Notes under the pieces: model-generated
The model's database searches: none
Told to the model about the DNA's origin: nothing
Seen by the model: only the letters and a program-made list of their open reading frames with translations
Shown here: in pieces, positions 1 through 7,400 of the stretch
How the letters are laid out: each line of letters opens with the position of its first letter
How positions within the stretch are numbered: the stretch's first letter is position 1
Position numbers and translations under genes: made by a program
Origin: Erysipelotrichaceae bacterium
GTDB lineage: Bacteria; Bacillota_I; Bacilli_A; Erysipelotrichales; Erysipelotrichaceae
Assembly: GCA_030694975.1 (NCBI GenBank)
Contig: JAUYTU010000018.1
Coordinates: 1-64,000 of the forward strand
Reading direction: 5' to 3'
DNA: 64,000 nt

Positions 1-363
1 TGCACGACTGATTTATGTGCAACTCTACTCTACTGCATTTTGAGGTGGCTCTCAAGTTCCGATGTTGTGGCTCTAAAAGAGCGACGCACTGGCTCTCACT
101 TGAGCGATGGGGTGGTATTATTTATGCGCTGTATGCACTTATGGGTCTGGATAACGATATTGCTAGTCGCGATAATTATTGTTGTATTCTTTATTTATAG
201 AAATACTCGTCTGAAAGACAAGTGATACTGAGCATTCCCACTAGCCGTCTTCTTGATCGTCATTCCAGTCATCTGCCTGGAACTCAACGACAAGCTGATC
301 ATCGCCTTCGTTATTCGTGAGGGTGTTGTGTTGGAATTGATGGAACATCATTAATCAGAAACT

Positions 364-386
364 GGATGGCAATGCCATCCTTTTTT
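364..386 (+). terminator. Intrinsic terminator
   Basis: A 7-bp perfect stem (GGATGGC/GCCATCC) with a 3-nt loop is followed by six T. The identical 17-nt hairpin recurs at 8785-8801 at the far end of the next gene block. Confidence 0.75.
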
Positions 387-426
387 CTGAACTGAACTTT
401 AGTTATGCAAATTTCGTTTTCTTTAA

Positions 427-455
427 TTGAATTACTTCTATAGGAATGATAGTAT
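427..455 (+). promoter_or_regulatory. Sigma-A type promoter of ROK kinase
   Basis: TTGAAT (427-432) and TAGTAT (450-455) are separated by 17 bp. They lie about 30 bp upstream of the ROK kinase start. Confidence 0.6.
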
Positions 456-488
456 AAAAACCAAAGGTCATCTGAAGGGGGACATATC

Positions 489-1394
489 ATGAATCAAAAA
501 AAATACGTAGCCGCGGTAGATATCGGCGGTACAAATACACGCGTCGCATGCATGGATGAAAATCTTACTATCATTCATCGCCAAAGTTTTAATACGGATA
601 CTCAAAATCCTGAGGAAGCTGTTCAAAAAATCGTGGAAGCTATTGCACAATTACCTCATCCTGTAAAAGCCATAGGTGTTGGATCGCCAGGTCCAATCAA
701 CCTAAAAGAAGGGATTCTACTTTCACCACCCAATTTACCCGGATGGTGGAATTTCGCTCTTAAAGAGGCGATTGAGAAAGCTTCCGGAATACCATGCTTT
801 GTGGAGGGGGATGCAAATCTGGCAGGCTTAGCAGAGTCGGTTGTTGGTAATGGAAAGAATCACTCGATTTGCGTATTCATGACCATAAGCACTGGCATCG
901 GCGGTGGACTGATTATCGATAAAAAAGTATTTCAAGGAGCCCATGGAAGTGCAACAGAGTTGGCCAATAGTATTGTCTGGTCCCAGGGTCCTCAACATGG
1001 ATCATTGAAGGCTGGCGCAATTGAGGCGATATCTTCTGGGACGGCGATCGTCAATCGTGCAAGGAATCTTGGATACGATGTAGAGCATGCTGGACAAGTC
1101 GCAGATTTAGCTAAAACAGGAGATGTTGCTTGTGTTGAAATAATTGAAGATGCAAAGGAATATTTGGCTAATCTGATTGCGATCATCTACGGGATCATTG
1201 ATCCAGACATTGTCGTTTTAGGGGGAAGTGTAGCTCTTAAAATCGAAGGATTCATTGAAAATGTTGAACAACGAGTAAAAAACAAAGTATATCCGCACTT
1301 ATCGGAGCTTGTGAGTCTGGTCCCGGCAAAACTTGGGGATGACAGTGGGTTAATAGGGGCAGGGTACTTAGCCTTATCGAACATAGAAAATTGA
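489..1394 (+). CDS. ROK family sugar kinase
   Basis: 301 residues, the usual length of ROK hexokinases. The phosphate-binding DIGGTNTR lies at residues 11-18, the catalytic-type DANLAGLAE at 108-116 and STGIGGGLI at 134-142. The protein probably phosphorylates a hexose or amino-sugar in the cytoplasm, but the substrate cannot be read from sequence. The Cys-rich zinc motif (CxCGxxGC) that most ROK kinases carry near residue 170 is replaced by a Cys-free segment (GPQHGSLKAGAIEA), so this is a zinc-less variant. The SD AGGGGG precedes the ATG. It has its own promoter and terminator, so it is transcribed separately from the downstream operon, although a shared role with that operon is possible. 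Confidence 0.85.
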   Translation: MNQKKYVAAVDIGGTNTRVACMDENLTIIHRQSFNTDTQNPEEAVQKIVEAIAQLPHPVKAIGVGSPGPINLKEGILLSPPNLPGWWNFALKEAIEKASGIPCFVEGDANLAGLAESVVGNGKNHSICVFMTISTGIGGGLIIDKKVFQGAHGSATELANSIVWSQGPQHGSLKAGAIEAISSGTAIVNRARNLGYDVEHAGQVADLAKTGDVACVEIIEDAKEYLANLIAIIYGIIDPDIVVLGGSVALKIEGFIENVEQRVKNKVYPHLSELVSLVPAKLGDDSGLIGAGYLALSNIEN

Positions 1395-1412
1395 CGATTC
1401 GTCAATTTTTTT
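1387..1412 (+). terminator. Intrinsic terminator of ROK kinase
   Basis: The stem AATTGACG/CGTCAATT with loop ATT overlaps the stop codon and is followed by a run of seven T. Confidence 0.8.
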
Positions 1413-1426
1413 ATTGTCGAAAAAAA

Positions 1427-1440
1427 TGTAAGCGCTTTGT
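1427..1440 (+). promoter_or_regulatory. cre-like site (CcpA)
   Basis: TGTAAGCGCTTTGT matches the cre consensus TGWAANCGNTNWCA except near its 3' end. It abuts the -35 box of the operon promoter, a position that suits catabolite repression. Confidence 0.6.
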
Positions 1441-1468
1441 TGACAAGGAATATTTGCTGTGTTAGTAT
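1440..1468 (+). promoter_or_regulatory. Sigma-A promoter of the hydantoinase-like operon
   Basis: TTGACA (1440-1445), a 17-bp spacer and TAGTAT (1463-1468): a near-consensus promoter about 50 bp upstream of the ROK-like regulator. Confidence 0.8.
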
Positions 1469-1475
1469 AGGAATA

Positions 1476-1500
1476 ACTTATTTCAGATACTAAAATAAGT
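1476..1500. promoter_or_regulatory. Candidate operator for the ROK-like regulator
   Basis: A perfect inverted repeat ACTTATTT/AAATAAGT with a 9-bp centre sits just downstream of the -10 box, around the expected transcription start. This suits an autoregulated repressor. That the ROK-like protein binds here is inference. Confidence 0.5.
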
Positions 1501-1517
1501 ATCGGAGGAATGTAAAT

Positions 1518-2594
1518 ATGCAAAAACACTCATTGCAAGATGTAAAGAGTCAAAATAAAGAACTTCTTCTAAAACTGATCTTCGAAAATCCGGATATTTC
1601 TCGGCTGGATTTAGCCAATCTCAGTGGGTTAAGCGGAGGGACAATAACCAGTTTGGTCAATGAGTTGATGCACGAAAGCAAAATTCATGAAACTGCCAAG
1701 ATGATTTCAACAGGCGGCAGAAGAAAGACCGGGTTAAAAATTGTCAGTGAGTCCGGGAATATCATTATTTTTGAAATCAAGCAAAGAAGTTTGGTACAGA
1801 AAATCTATGACAGTAATGATGAGTTAACTTTAGAAGAAAAGTATGGCATGCCATATTTAAATGGAAACTTTATTGTTGAGAAAATTATTGAAGTGTGTAA
1901 CAAACGTCCAACGCTTCCATTAAAAATTGGAATTCTAATTGAGGAGAACATCCGTGAAACTGAGATTTCCTACATGTTATCAACCGGGGTTTCGCAAGAA
2001 AACATTTCACTAGAATCGGCGTTGCGCATGTTTACAAACATAGAATTTGTCATTGATTACTCATTGAAATACAGCCTCAACGAAGAAGTACTGAAAGTAA
2101 AATTTAACAAAGTTGAACGCTATGCTTACATATCGGTTGACTATCAGTTGAATACACAAGTTTTTGAAAAGGGAAGTCCTGCTACATTTGTGCCAAACAC
2201 CTTGTTACAGTTAGTTGAACTGTTGACTCAAAGAGGTATGTCGGACAAGTGGGCAACCGCCATGGGATATCGCAATGACCTAAGAGTTGTCACCAATGCG
2301 GAGGGAATGGATGTTTATGACGGATCTAGAAAATCCAAAGGTCAGTATCAGAGCTTAATCGAATGTCTGGCGGTTGTGATTGAAACGATGTTGATATTCT
2401 ATCGACTCGATGCAATCTTTCTGACCGGTAAAGCAAAGTCAATGCCAACACTTGATCAGGATTTGGCTATCGCTTTAAGCAAAAAATCTAAATCTAGAGA
2501 GTCACTGTTAATCAAAACCATTGTCGAAATGAAGGGCAATTCCGCTAAAAATATGCATAGGGTCTTAATGGAGAGTCAACTCATAGGAGGGTAA
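1518..2594 (+). CDS. ROK/NagC-XylR-like transcriptional regulator
   Basis: 358 residues. The N-terminal ~75 residues form a MarR-type winged helix typical of NagC/XylR regulators, with the hallmark wing sequence STGGRRKTGLKI. The following region has the length of a ROK domain, but the phosphate-binding GGT and zinc Cys motifs are not recognisable. The effector domain has therefore diverged and is not expected to be a kinase. It is the first gene of an operon reading into a TIM-barrel protein, permease and hydantoinase-like enzyme, so it probably represses them and responds to the pathway substrate. The SD GGAGG is upstream. Confidence 0.75.
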   Translation: MQKHSLQDVKSQNKELLLKLIFENPDISRLDLANLSGLSGGTITSLVNELMHESKIHETAKMISTGGRRKTGLKIVSESGNIIIFEIKQRSLVQKIYDSNDELTLEEKYGMPYLNGNFIVEKIIEVCNKRPTLPLKIGILIEENIRETEISYMLSTGVSQENISLESALRMFTNIEFVIDYSLKYSLNEEVLKVKFNKVERYAYISVDYQLNTQVFEKGSPATFVPNTLLQLVELLTQRGMSDKWATAMGYRNDLRVVTNAEGMDVYDGSRKSKGQYQSLIECLAVVIETMLIFYRLDAIFLTGKAKSMPTLDQDLAIALSKKSKSRESLLIKTIVEMKGNSAKNMHRVLMESQLIGG

Positions 2595-2597
2595 CCA

Positions 2598-3293
2598 ATG
2601 TTAGCGAATAAAATGATGGAAAATAAGTTTACTTTACTAGTCAGTTTACCAAAAAACAATATTGAATACGCAAAAGCAGCCATGGAAGCTGGGGCAGATG
2701 GTGTGAAAGTTCACATACATGCCTTCCACTATGCCTCAAACCAAAAGTATGGAAATTTAGGTACAGAAATTGATTTCTTCAGAGAATTATCGGCTTTAGC
2801 CAAAGAAAAGAACGTTCTGATCGGAATCGTGCCGGGTGATGGCGGTGATTATGCAAATGAAGAAGAATTTGCTGAACTGAAAGAACTGGGATTTGACTTT
2901 GTGTCAACCTATGTAGACTTTGCGCCAGTGAGCTTGTTAACATCAAAGCAATTTGATTTATGCGCAGCATTAAGTGCGGATACACCTCTTACTGCAACTG
3001 ATCTTGATCGCGTCGGAGTTGACATCGTAGAGGCGTCCGTGGTATCCCATGATGGATATCGCAATAAACTGACCGTACTCGACTTATGCAAATACAGTCA
3101 GGTAGTATCAAAAACAACAAAACCGGTGCTCATTCCAACTCAAAAAGATATCGCACCTCATGAAGTTTCGGCACTGTATAACGTGGGATGCAAGGGCATA
3201 ATGATTGGTGCTGTGGTATTTAAAGATTTAAGTATCGAAGGATTTAAATCGACGGTCAGTCAGTTTAGAAGCGCAATCGATCAATTGGTCTAG
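2598..3293 (+). CDS. TIM-barrel protein of unknown substrate
   Basis: 231 residues. Predicted beta/alpha alternation and a C-terminal phosphate-binding-like loop (GCKGIMIGA, then a short helix) indicate a (beta/alpha)8 barrel of the phosphate-binding type, as in NanE, HisF or ThiG. Conserved-looking acidic and His residues line the strands (GVKVHIHAFH near residue 35, GIVPGDGGDY near 76). I do not recognise the family securely. It could be an epimerase, aldolase or lyase acting on an intermediate of this operon. It starts 3 nt after the regulator stop, with SD AGGAGGG, so it is translationally linked to it. Confidence 0.55.
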   Translation: MLANKMMENKFTLLVSLPKNNIEYAKAAMEAGADGVKVHIHAFHYASNQKYGNLGTEIDFFRELSALAKEKNVLIGIVPGDGGDYANEEEFAELKELGFDFVSTYVDFAPVSLLTSKQFDLCAALSADTPLTATDLDRVGVDIVEASVVSHDGYRNKLTVLDLCKYSQVVSKTTKPVLIPTQKDIAPHEVSALYNVGCKGIMIGAVVFKDLSIEGFKSTVSQFRSAIDQLV

Positions 3294-3343
3294 AACACGA
3301 AAGTGTTTAAGGATAAAACCTAAGTGGTGAAAGGGAGGATATT

Positions 3344-4645
3344 ATGCTACAGGGAACCTTAATTATTGTATTGTTTATAATTATAGCGGGATTAATGATT
3401 ACAAAGAAAATCCCAACGTTACTTGCATTGCCATTGTTGGCCGTAGGAATTCTGACGATTTCAGGAGTTCCTATGGTTGCTAAAGATGCAGATGGTAAGG
3501 CAATCGGATATCTGCAAACCGTTATTGAGGCAGGTAGTATTCGTATGGCAGCAGCTTACATCGCAGTTATTTTCGGGGCTTGGTTAGGGCAAATGATGAA
3601 CAAGTCCGGAGTTACAGAAAACATGATCAAAAAAGCTGCTGAACTTGGCGGTGATCGTCCGTTAATCGTCACATTCTTACTTAGTGCAGTTGTAGCTCTG
3701 TTATTTACAACATTGAGCGGCTTAGGATCGGTCATTATGGTCGGTACAATCGTTCTTCCAATTATGGTATCCATCGGAATTCCGGCATTGACCGCAGCCG
3801 CAATTTACTTAATGTCATTTGCGACCGGACTAACCTTCAACTTGGCCAACTGGCAAAACTACAGTTCAATCTTCGGACTTCCATTGGAGAACATTCGTGA
3901 TTTCTCACAATATCTATTTGTGTTCACAGCCGCAGCCGCTATTCTCTTGATTTTGGTAGAATTCAAGAAAAACGGCATCAAATTCGCATTCTCAGCACCG
4001 GTAAAAGAAACGGTTGAGAAAGAATCAATCAAAGGATTCACAGGTGTTATGGCTATGTTAACACCCATCATTCCAATCATCATGGTAGCAGCATTCAAGT
4101 TACCGATCGTACCTTCATTCTTCGCAGGTATTCTGTGGATAGCCATCTTCACTTATAAAGGCTGGTCCAAAGCAATGAACATGCTGACAAAAGCTTGTTA
4201 CGATGGAATCAGCGACGCAGCTCCAGCAGTTATCCTGATGGTCGGAATCGGTATTCTATTCCTAACCGTGACTCATCCGACTGTCAAAGGCGTATTGGGA
4301 CCATTCATGACCTCAGTCACACCTACAACTTCCCTAACCTACGTCGCATTCTTCATATTATTAGCTCCGTTTGCCTTATATCGCGGACCGCTAAACTTAT
4401 TTGGATTGGGTTCAGGTATTGCCGCATTGATTATCAGTTTAAACCTATTACCGGTATTCGCTGTTATGGGAGCATTCCTGTCGGTTGAAAGAATGCAAGC
4501 TGTCGGCGATCCAACCAACACTCAAAACGTATGGACCGCAAACTTCGCTGGCGTTGAAGTCAATACGATTACCAAAAAATTAGTTCCTTATTTATGGGTA
4601 GTAACCGCTTTAGGCGTAGTTACAGCATCATTCTTATTTTTCTAA
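3344..4645 (+). CDS. Ion-transporter superfamily permease (probable carboxylate uptake)
   Basis: 433 residues with about 11-12 hydrophobic segments. Its composition and layout resemble GntP/CitMHS-type secondary carboxylate transporters: an N-terminal hairpin, a hydrophilic loop at about residues 55-65, and a Gly/Thr-rich re-entrant-like segment TTLSGLGSVIMVGTIVLP. It probably imports the substrate of the downstream enzymes with H+ or Na+. The substrate is unknown; an organic acid, lactam or amino-acid derivative fits the hydantoinase/oxoprolinase neighbour. The SD GGGAGG precedes the ATG. The next gene is 63 nt away, across a strong intercistronic hairpin. Confidence 0.65.
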   Translation: MLQGTLIIVLFIIIAGLMITKKIPTLLALPLLAVGILTISGVPMVAKDADGKAIGYLQTVIEAGSIRMAAAYIAVIFGAWLGQMMNKSGVTENMIKKAAELGGDRPLIVTFLLSAVVALLFTTLSGLGSVIMVGTIVLPIMVSIGIPALTAAAIYLMSFATGLTFNLANWQNYSSIFGLPLENIRDFSQYLFVFTAAAAILLILVEFKKNGIKFAFSAPVKETVEKESIKGFTGVMAMLTPIIPIIMVAAFKLPIVPSFFAGILWIAIFTYKGWSKAMNMLTKACYDGISDAAPAVILMVGIGILFLTVTHPTVKGVLGPFMTSVTPTTSLTYVAFFILLAPFALYRGPLNLFGLGSGIAALIISLNLLPVFAVMGAFLSVERMQAVGDPTNTQNVWTANFAGVEVNTITKKLVPYLWVVTALGVVTASFLFF

Positions 4646-4654
4646 AATAAAATA

Positions 4655-4687
4655 AATTATAGCGGTATGGTAAATACCGCTATAATT
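4655..4687 (+). other. Intercistronic hairpin
   Basis: A 14-bp perfect stem with a 5-nt loop lies between permease and hydantoinase genes. No proper T-run follows, so it more likely sets RNA stability or partial termination than full termination. Confidence 0.6.
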
Positions 4688-4708
4688 ATTATAAAGGAAG
4701 GGTTCACT

Positions 4709-6859
4709 ATGAAAGTTCGTATCGGCATAGATGTTGGTGGCACATTCACAGATGCTGCTGTAATTAATAATGACACATATGAGTTAATAGGATCTATTAA
4801 AGTACCTACAACACACAGTGCTGCTGAAGGTGTTGCTGCTGGAATCGTTGATGTTTTAAATAAAATTATGACCGAATATGACATCAAGCCACAAGATGTT
4901 CATTTTATTGCACATGGAACTACCCAGGCGACCAATGCCCTTTTAGAAGGTGATGTTGCTAAAGTAGGAATACTGACACTTGGATCAGGTTTTGAAGGTA
5001 TGAAATCAAAAAGCGATACATTTATGGGTGATATTGAACTAGCACCTAATAAATTCTTAATAACCGCCAATGAATTTGTCCAACTCAAATCCAATGATGA
5101 TTTGTCAGAAAAGCTAAACGAAACCATCAATCAGCTCATTGAGCAGGGATGTGAGTCTTTAGTCGCAGCGGAAGCCTTTAGTGTAGATAATCCTGAAAAC
5201 GAAAATAAGGTCGTCATGTTGAGCAAGGAAAAAGGTGTTCCGGCAACAGCGACGAGTGATATATCTAAATTATACGGTCTGAAAGTCAGAACGCGTACAG
5301 CCGTAGTCAATGCGAGTATTTTACCTAAAATGTTGGAAACTGCCAATATGACGGAAAGCAGTATTAAAAATGCGGGAATTGAATCTCCGCTGATGGTCAT
5401 GCGTTGCGATGGTGGAGTCATGAATGTTGAAGAGGTCAGAAATCGTCCGATTCTTACCATACTATCCGGTCCGGCAGCCGGTGTTGCGGGAGCTTTGATG
5501 TATGAAAAACTCACCGATGGAATTTTCTTTGAAGTCGGGGGAACATCAACGGATATTTCTTGTGTAAAAGACGGAAAAGTCATGGTTAAGTATGCTGAGG
5601 TCGGGGGACACAAAACTTATTTAAACTCATTGGATGTTCGCACCGTTGGCATTGGTGGGGGGAGTATGGTTCAGATAAAAGACAGTCAGGCTGTCGATTC
5701 CGGACCAAGAAGTGCACATATCGCCGGATTGGATTATGATTGCTATGGCAATGAAGAAGACGTTATTAATCCTGTGTTGAAAACGATCCGACCCAAGCCC
5801 AGTGATCCTGAATATGGTTATGTGGAATGCTCCAATGGAAAGAGATTTTGCTTTACCGTTGCCGGTGCTGCAAATATCTTGGGTTATGTGAAGGAAAGCG
5901 ACTATGCCTATGGCAATGTCGAAACTGCAAAAAAGGTTTGGAAACCATTAGCCGAGGCTATGAATTTATCGATAGAAGAAGTAGCTAAAAAAGTTCTCTA
6001 TTTTGCTGCCGTAAAAAACAGTAAAGTGGTCAATGATCTGGTTAAAGATTACAATCTTGATGTGCGTACCACGACTTTTATTGGTGGCGGCGGTGGAGCA
6101 GCGGCAGTTGTTCCGCACTTAGCACAACATATGGGATTCAAACAACGAATTGCCAAAAATGCTCCTGTTATTTCTACCATTGGAGTAGCCTTAGCGATGG
6201 TTCGCGAAATGGTTGAACGCGTCATTGCTCATCCAAGTGAAGAAGACATTCTTTCGGTTCGCAGGGAAGCGGAGGTTGCTGTGGTTAAAGCTGGAGCATC
6301 ACCGGAAACCGTAGAAATACAAGTGGAAGTAGATACTCAAAGAAACGTTGTTCGTGCAACGGCTATTGGAACGACAGAGATGAGATCGAAGGATTTGTTA
6401 AATCGGACCATCAGTAAAGAAGCTGTCATAGAAATAGTCGCAGATAACCTAAACGTTTCAATAAATGATTTGGTTATTGAAGGTGAAACAGAATTGATGT
6501 TTGCGGTCATTCACAAAAACACAACGAAAAAGTTCGGCTTTTTCAAGTCAGTTAAAAACAATATGAGATTGGTAGATAACGAAGGTGTTATCCGTCTTCA
6601 GAAGAATAATGCCAATGTCAGAGAATGTCTGAATGAAAATGCAGTTAACATGCTTAAAGATATTCTGAATGAGTATACGGAATATAATGACGGAGGAGCT
6701 CAACTTCCTAATATATATATTATTGCTGGAAAGAAAATTATTGATGTATCTGGCTTATCAAACGAAGGACAAGTACTGTCTTTGGCGAGTGTGGAACTTA
6801 AGAGTTTTGAACCACAGACTAAGCTAATCATGATCAGCACCAATCGAGCCGATGTCTAG
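4709..6859 (+). CDS. Hydantoinase/oxoprolinase (HyuA-like) family protein
   Basis: 716 residues. The N-terminal IGIDVGGTFTDAAV is the ASKHA-fold phosphate loop of HyuA/5-oxoprolinase. It is followed by HGTTQATNALLEG (near residue 75), LSGPAAGVAGA (near 255), FEVGGTSTDISCV (near 275) and a C-terminal GGGGGAAAVVPHLA (near 465). The family uses ATP to open cyclic amides (hydantoin, 5-oxoproline) or carboxylates ketones (acetone/acetophenone carboxylase alpha subunits). No HyuB-type partner is encoded nearby, so it may work alone or with the TIM-barrel and FAD proteins. The start was set at 4709, after SD AAGGAAGGG; an earlier ATG inside the hairpin is unlikely. The stop overlaps the next gene by 8 nt. 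Confidence 0.85.
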   Translation: MKVRIGIDVGGTFTDAAVINNDTYELIGSIKVPTTHSAAEGVAAGIVDVLNKIMTEYDIKPQDVHFIAHGTTQATNALLEGDVAKVGILTLGSGFEGMKSKSDTFMGDIELAPNKFLITANEFVQLKSNDDLSEKLNETINQLIEQGCESLVAAEAFSVDNPENENKVVMLSKEKGVPATATSDISKLYGLKVRTRTAVVNASILPKMLETANMTESSIKNAGIESPLMVMRCDGGVMNVEEVRNRPILTILSGPAAGVAGALMYEKLTDGIFFEVGGTSTDISCVKDGKVMVKYAEVGGHKTYLNSLDVRTVGIGGGSMVQIKDSQAVDSGPRSAHIAGLDYDCYGNEEDVINPVLKTIRPKPSDPEYGYVECSNGKRFCFTVAGAANILGYVKESDYAYGNVETAKKVWKPLAEAMNLSIEEVAKKVLYFAAVKNSKVVNDLVKDYNLDVRTTTFIGGGGGAAAVVPHLAQHMGFKQRIAKNAPVISTIGVALAMVREMVERVIAHPSEEDILSVRREAEVAVVKAGASPETVEIQVEVDTQRNVVRATAIGTTEMRSKDLLNRTISKEAVIEIVADNLNVSINDLVIEGETELMFAVIHKNTTKKFGFFKSVKNNMRLVDNEGVIRLQKNNANVRECLNENAVNMLKDILNEYTEYNDGGAQLPNIYIIAGKKIIDVSGLSNEGQVLSLASVELKSFEPQTKLIMISTNRADV

Positions 6860-7400
6860 CAAGGTACATTCATTTCCTTTCCCAGTAAAAGAACAAGCGA
6901 TTGATGATTTGCTAAGAGATGTTTGCATCCGTAAAATTAATGAAAAAGACTATAGTGAAATCATTGATACGGCTTGGAACATCGGAGTGAAAGCAGCGGT
7001 TGAACTTAAGAGCAAGCATACATTGCCTTACGATTTCAAAAAGATTGCAACACAAGAAGGTTTGATTATTATCGACAAGGATAAAGATTATATTGTTGGA
7101 AACACCCGATATTTCAGTGAATTTATTTCCGGGCAGAGTGAAATAACGATGTATAAGAAATCCATTAGTTTCTGGGCAGAAACTCATCAACTCGAATACG
7201 CCACGGCCTACAATTACATTTTAGCTCACGAATATTTTCACTTTCTTGAGTGGAATCATCTGGGACTGACTTCACGTAAGTTTCAAGTTCCAATGATAAA
7301 GTTAGGTCAATGGTCGTTTGGAAAGACTGGAATTAAAGCTATGTCGGAAATTGGCGCAAACGCCTTTGTCCATGAGTTATTTCTAGGAGGTAAACTATGA
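6852..7400 (+). CDS. ImmA/IrrE-like HExxH metallopeptidase-type protein
   Basis: 182 residues. HEYFH (126-130) is followed about 35 residues later by a Glu in SEIGANAFVHELF, the HExxH...E-x-x-A/N arrangement seen in ImmA/IrrE (M78-like, COG2856) zinc proteins. There is no signal peptide, membrane span or HTH, so it should act in the cytoplasm. Its start overlaps the hydantoinase gene by 8 nt and its stop overlaps the FAD gene by 4 nt (ATGA), so the three are translationally coupled and probably made in fixed ratio. ImmA-type proteins usually cleave a repressor. Here the target could be the operon's own regulator, or the fold may have been reused as a metal-dependent hydrolase. Both are inference. 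Confidence 0.65.
   Translation: MSSKVHSFPFPVKEQAIDDLLRDVCIRKINEKDYSEIIDTAWNIGVKAAVELKSKHTLPYDFKKIATQEGLIIIDKDKDYIVGNTRYFSEFISGQSEITMYKKSISFWAETHQLEYATAYNYILAHEYFHFLEWNHLGLTSRKFQVPMIKLGQWSFGKTGIKAMSEIGANAFVHELFLGGKL

Larger units (their letters stand above)
1..488. other. Intergenic or decayed region before the ROK kinase
   Basis: No convincing protein gene is visible. A hydrophobic 33-residue reading frame at 124-225 (hydrophobic core followed by a basic tail) has a G-rich stretch upstream and could be a small membrane peptide or the remnant of a larger membrane protein. Another hydrophobic frame without a start codon runs to about position 354, which suggests decay of a membrane-protein gene. 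A perfect hairpin with a T-run (364-386) ends this stretch, and a promoter for the next gene follows. Confidence 0.4.

Noticed and set aside
15-200. Two overlapping 61-codon plus-strand frames at the window start
   Set aside because: They overlap each other in different frames, lack an SD and family match; only the inner 33-residue hydrophobic frame is mentioned, at low confidence.
1415-1421. Single Spo0A box before the ROK-like operon as proof of Spo0A control
   Set aside because: A 7-mer on either strand is expected about eight times in 64 kb; a single copy is not significant, so it is only mentioned as part of the control region.
1518-2594. ROK-like regulator as a second sugar kinase
   Set aside because: The phosphate-binding and catalytic motifs of ROK kinases are not recognisable, and an N-terminal winged helix is present.
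5131-5613. 160-codon minus-strand frame inside the HyuA-like gene
   Set aside because: It is antisense to a gene with clear motifs, has no SD, and its composition follows the sense codons.
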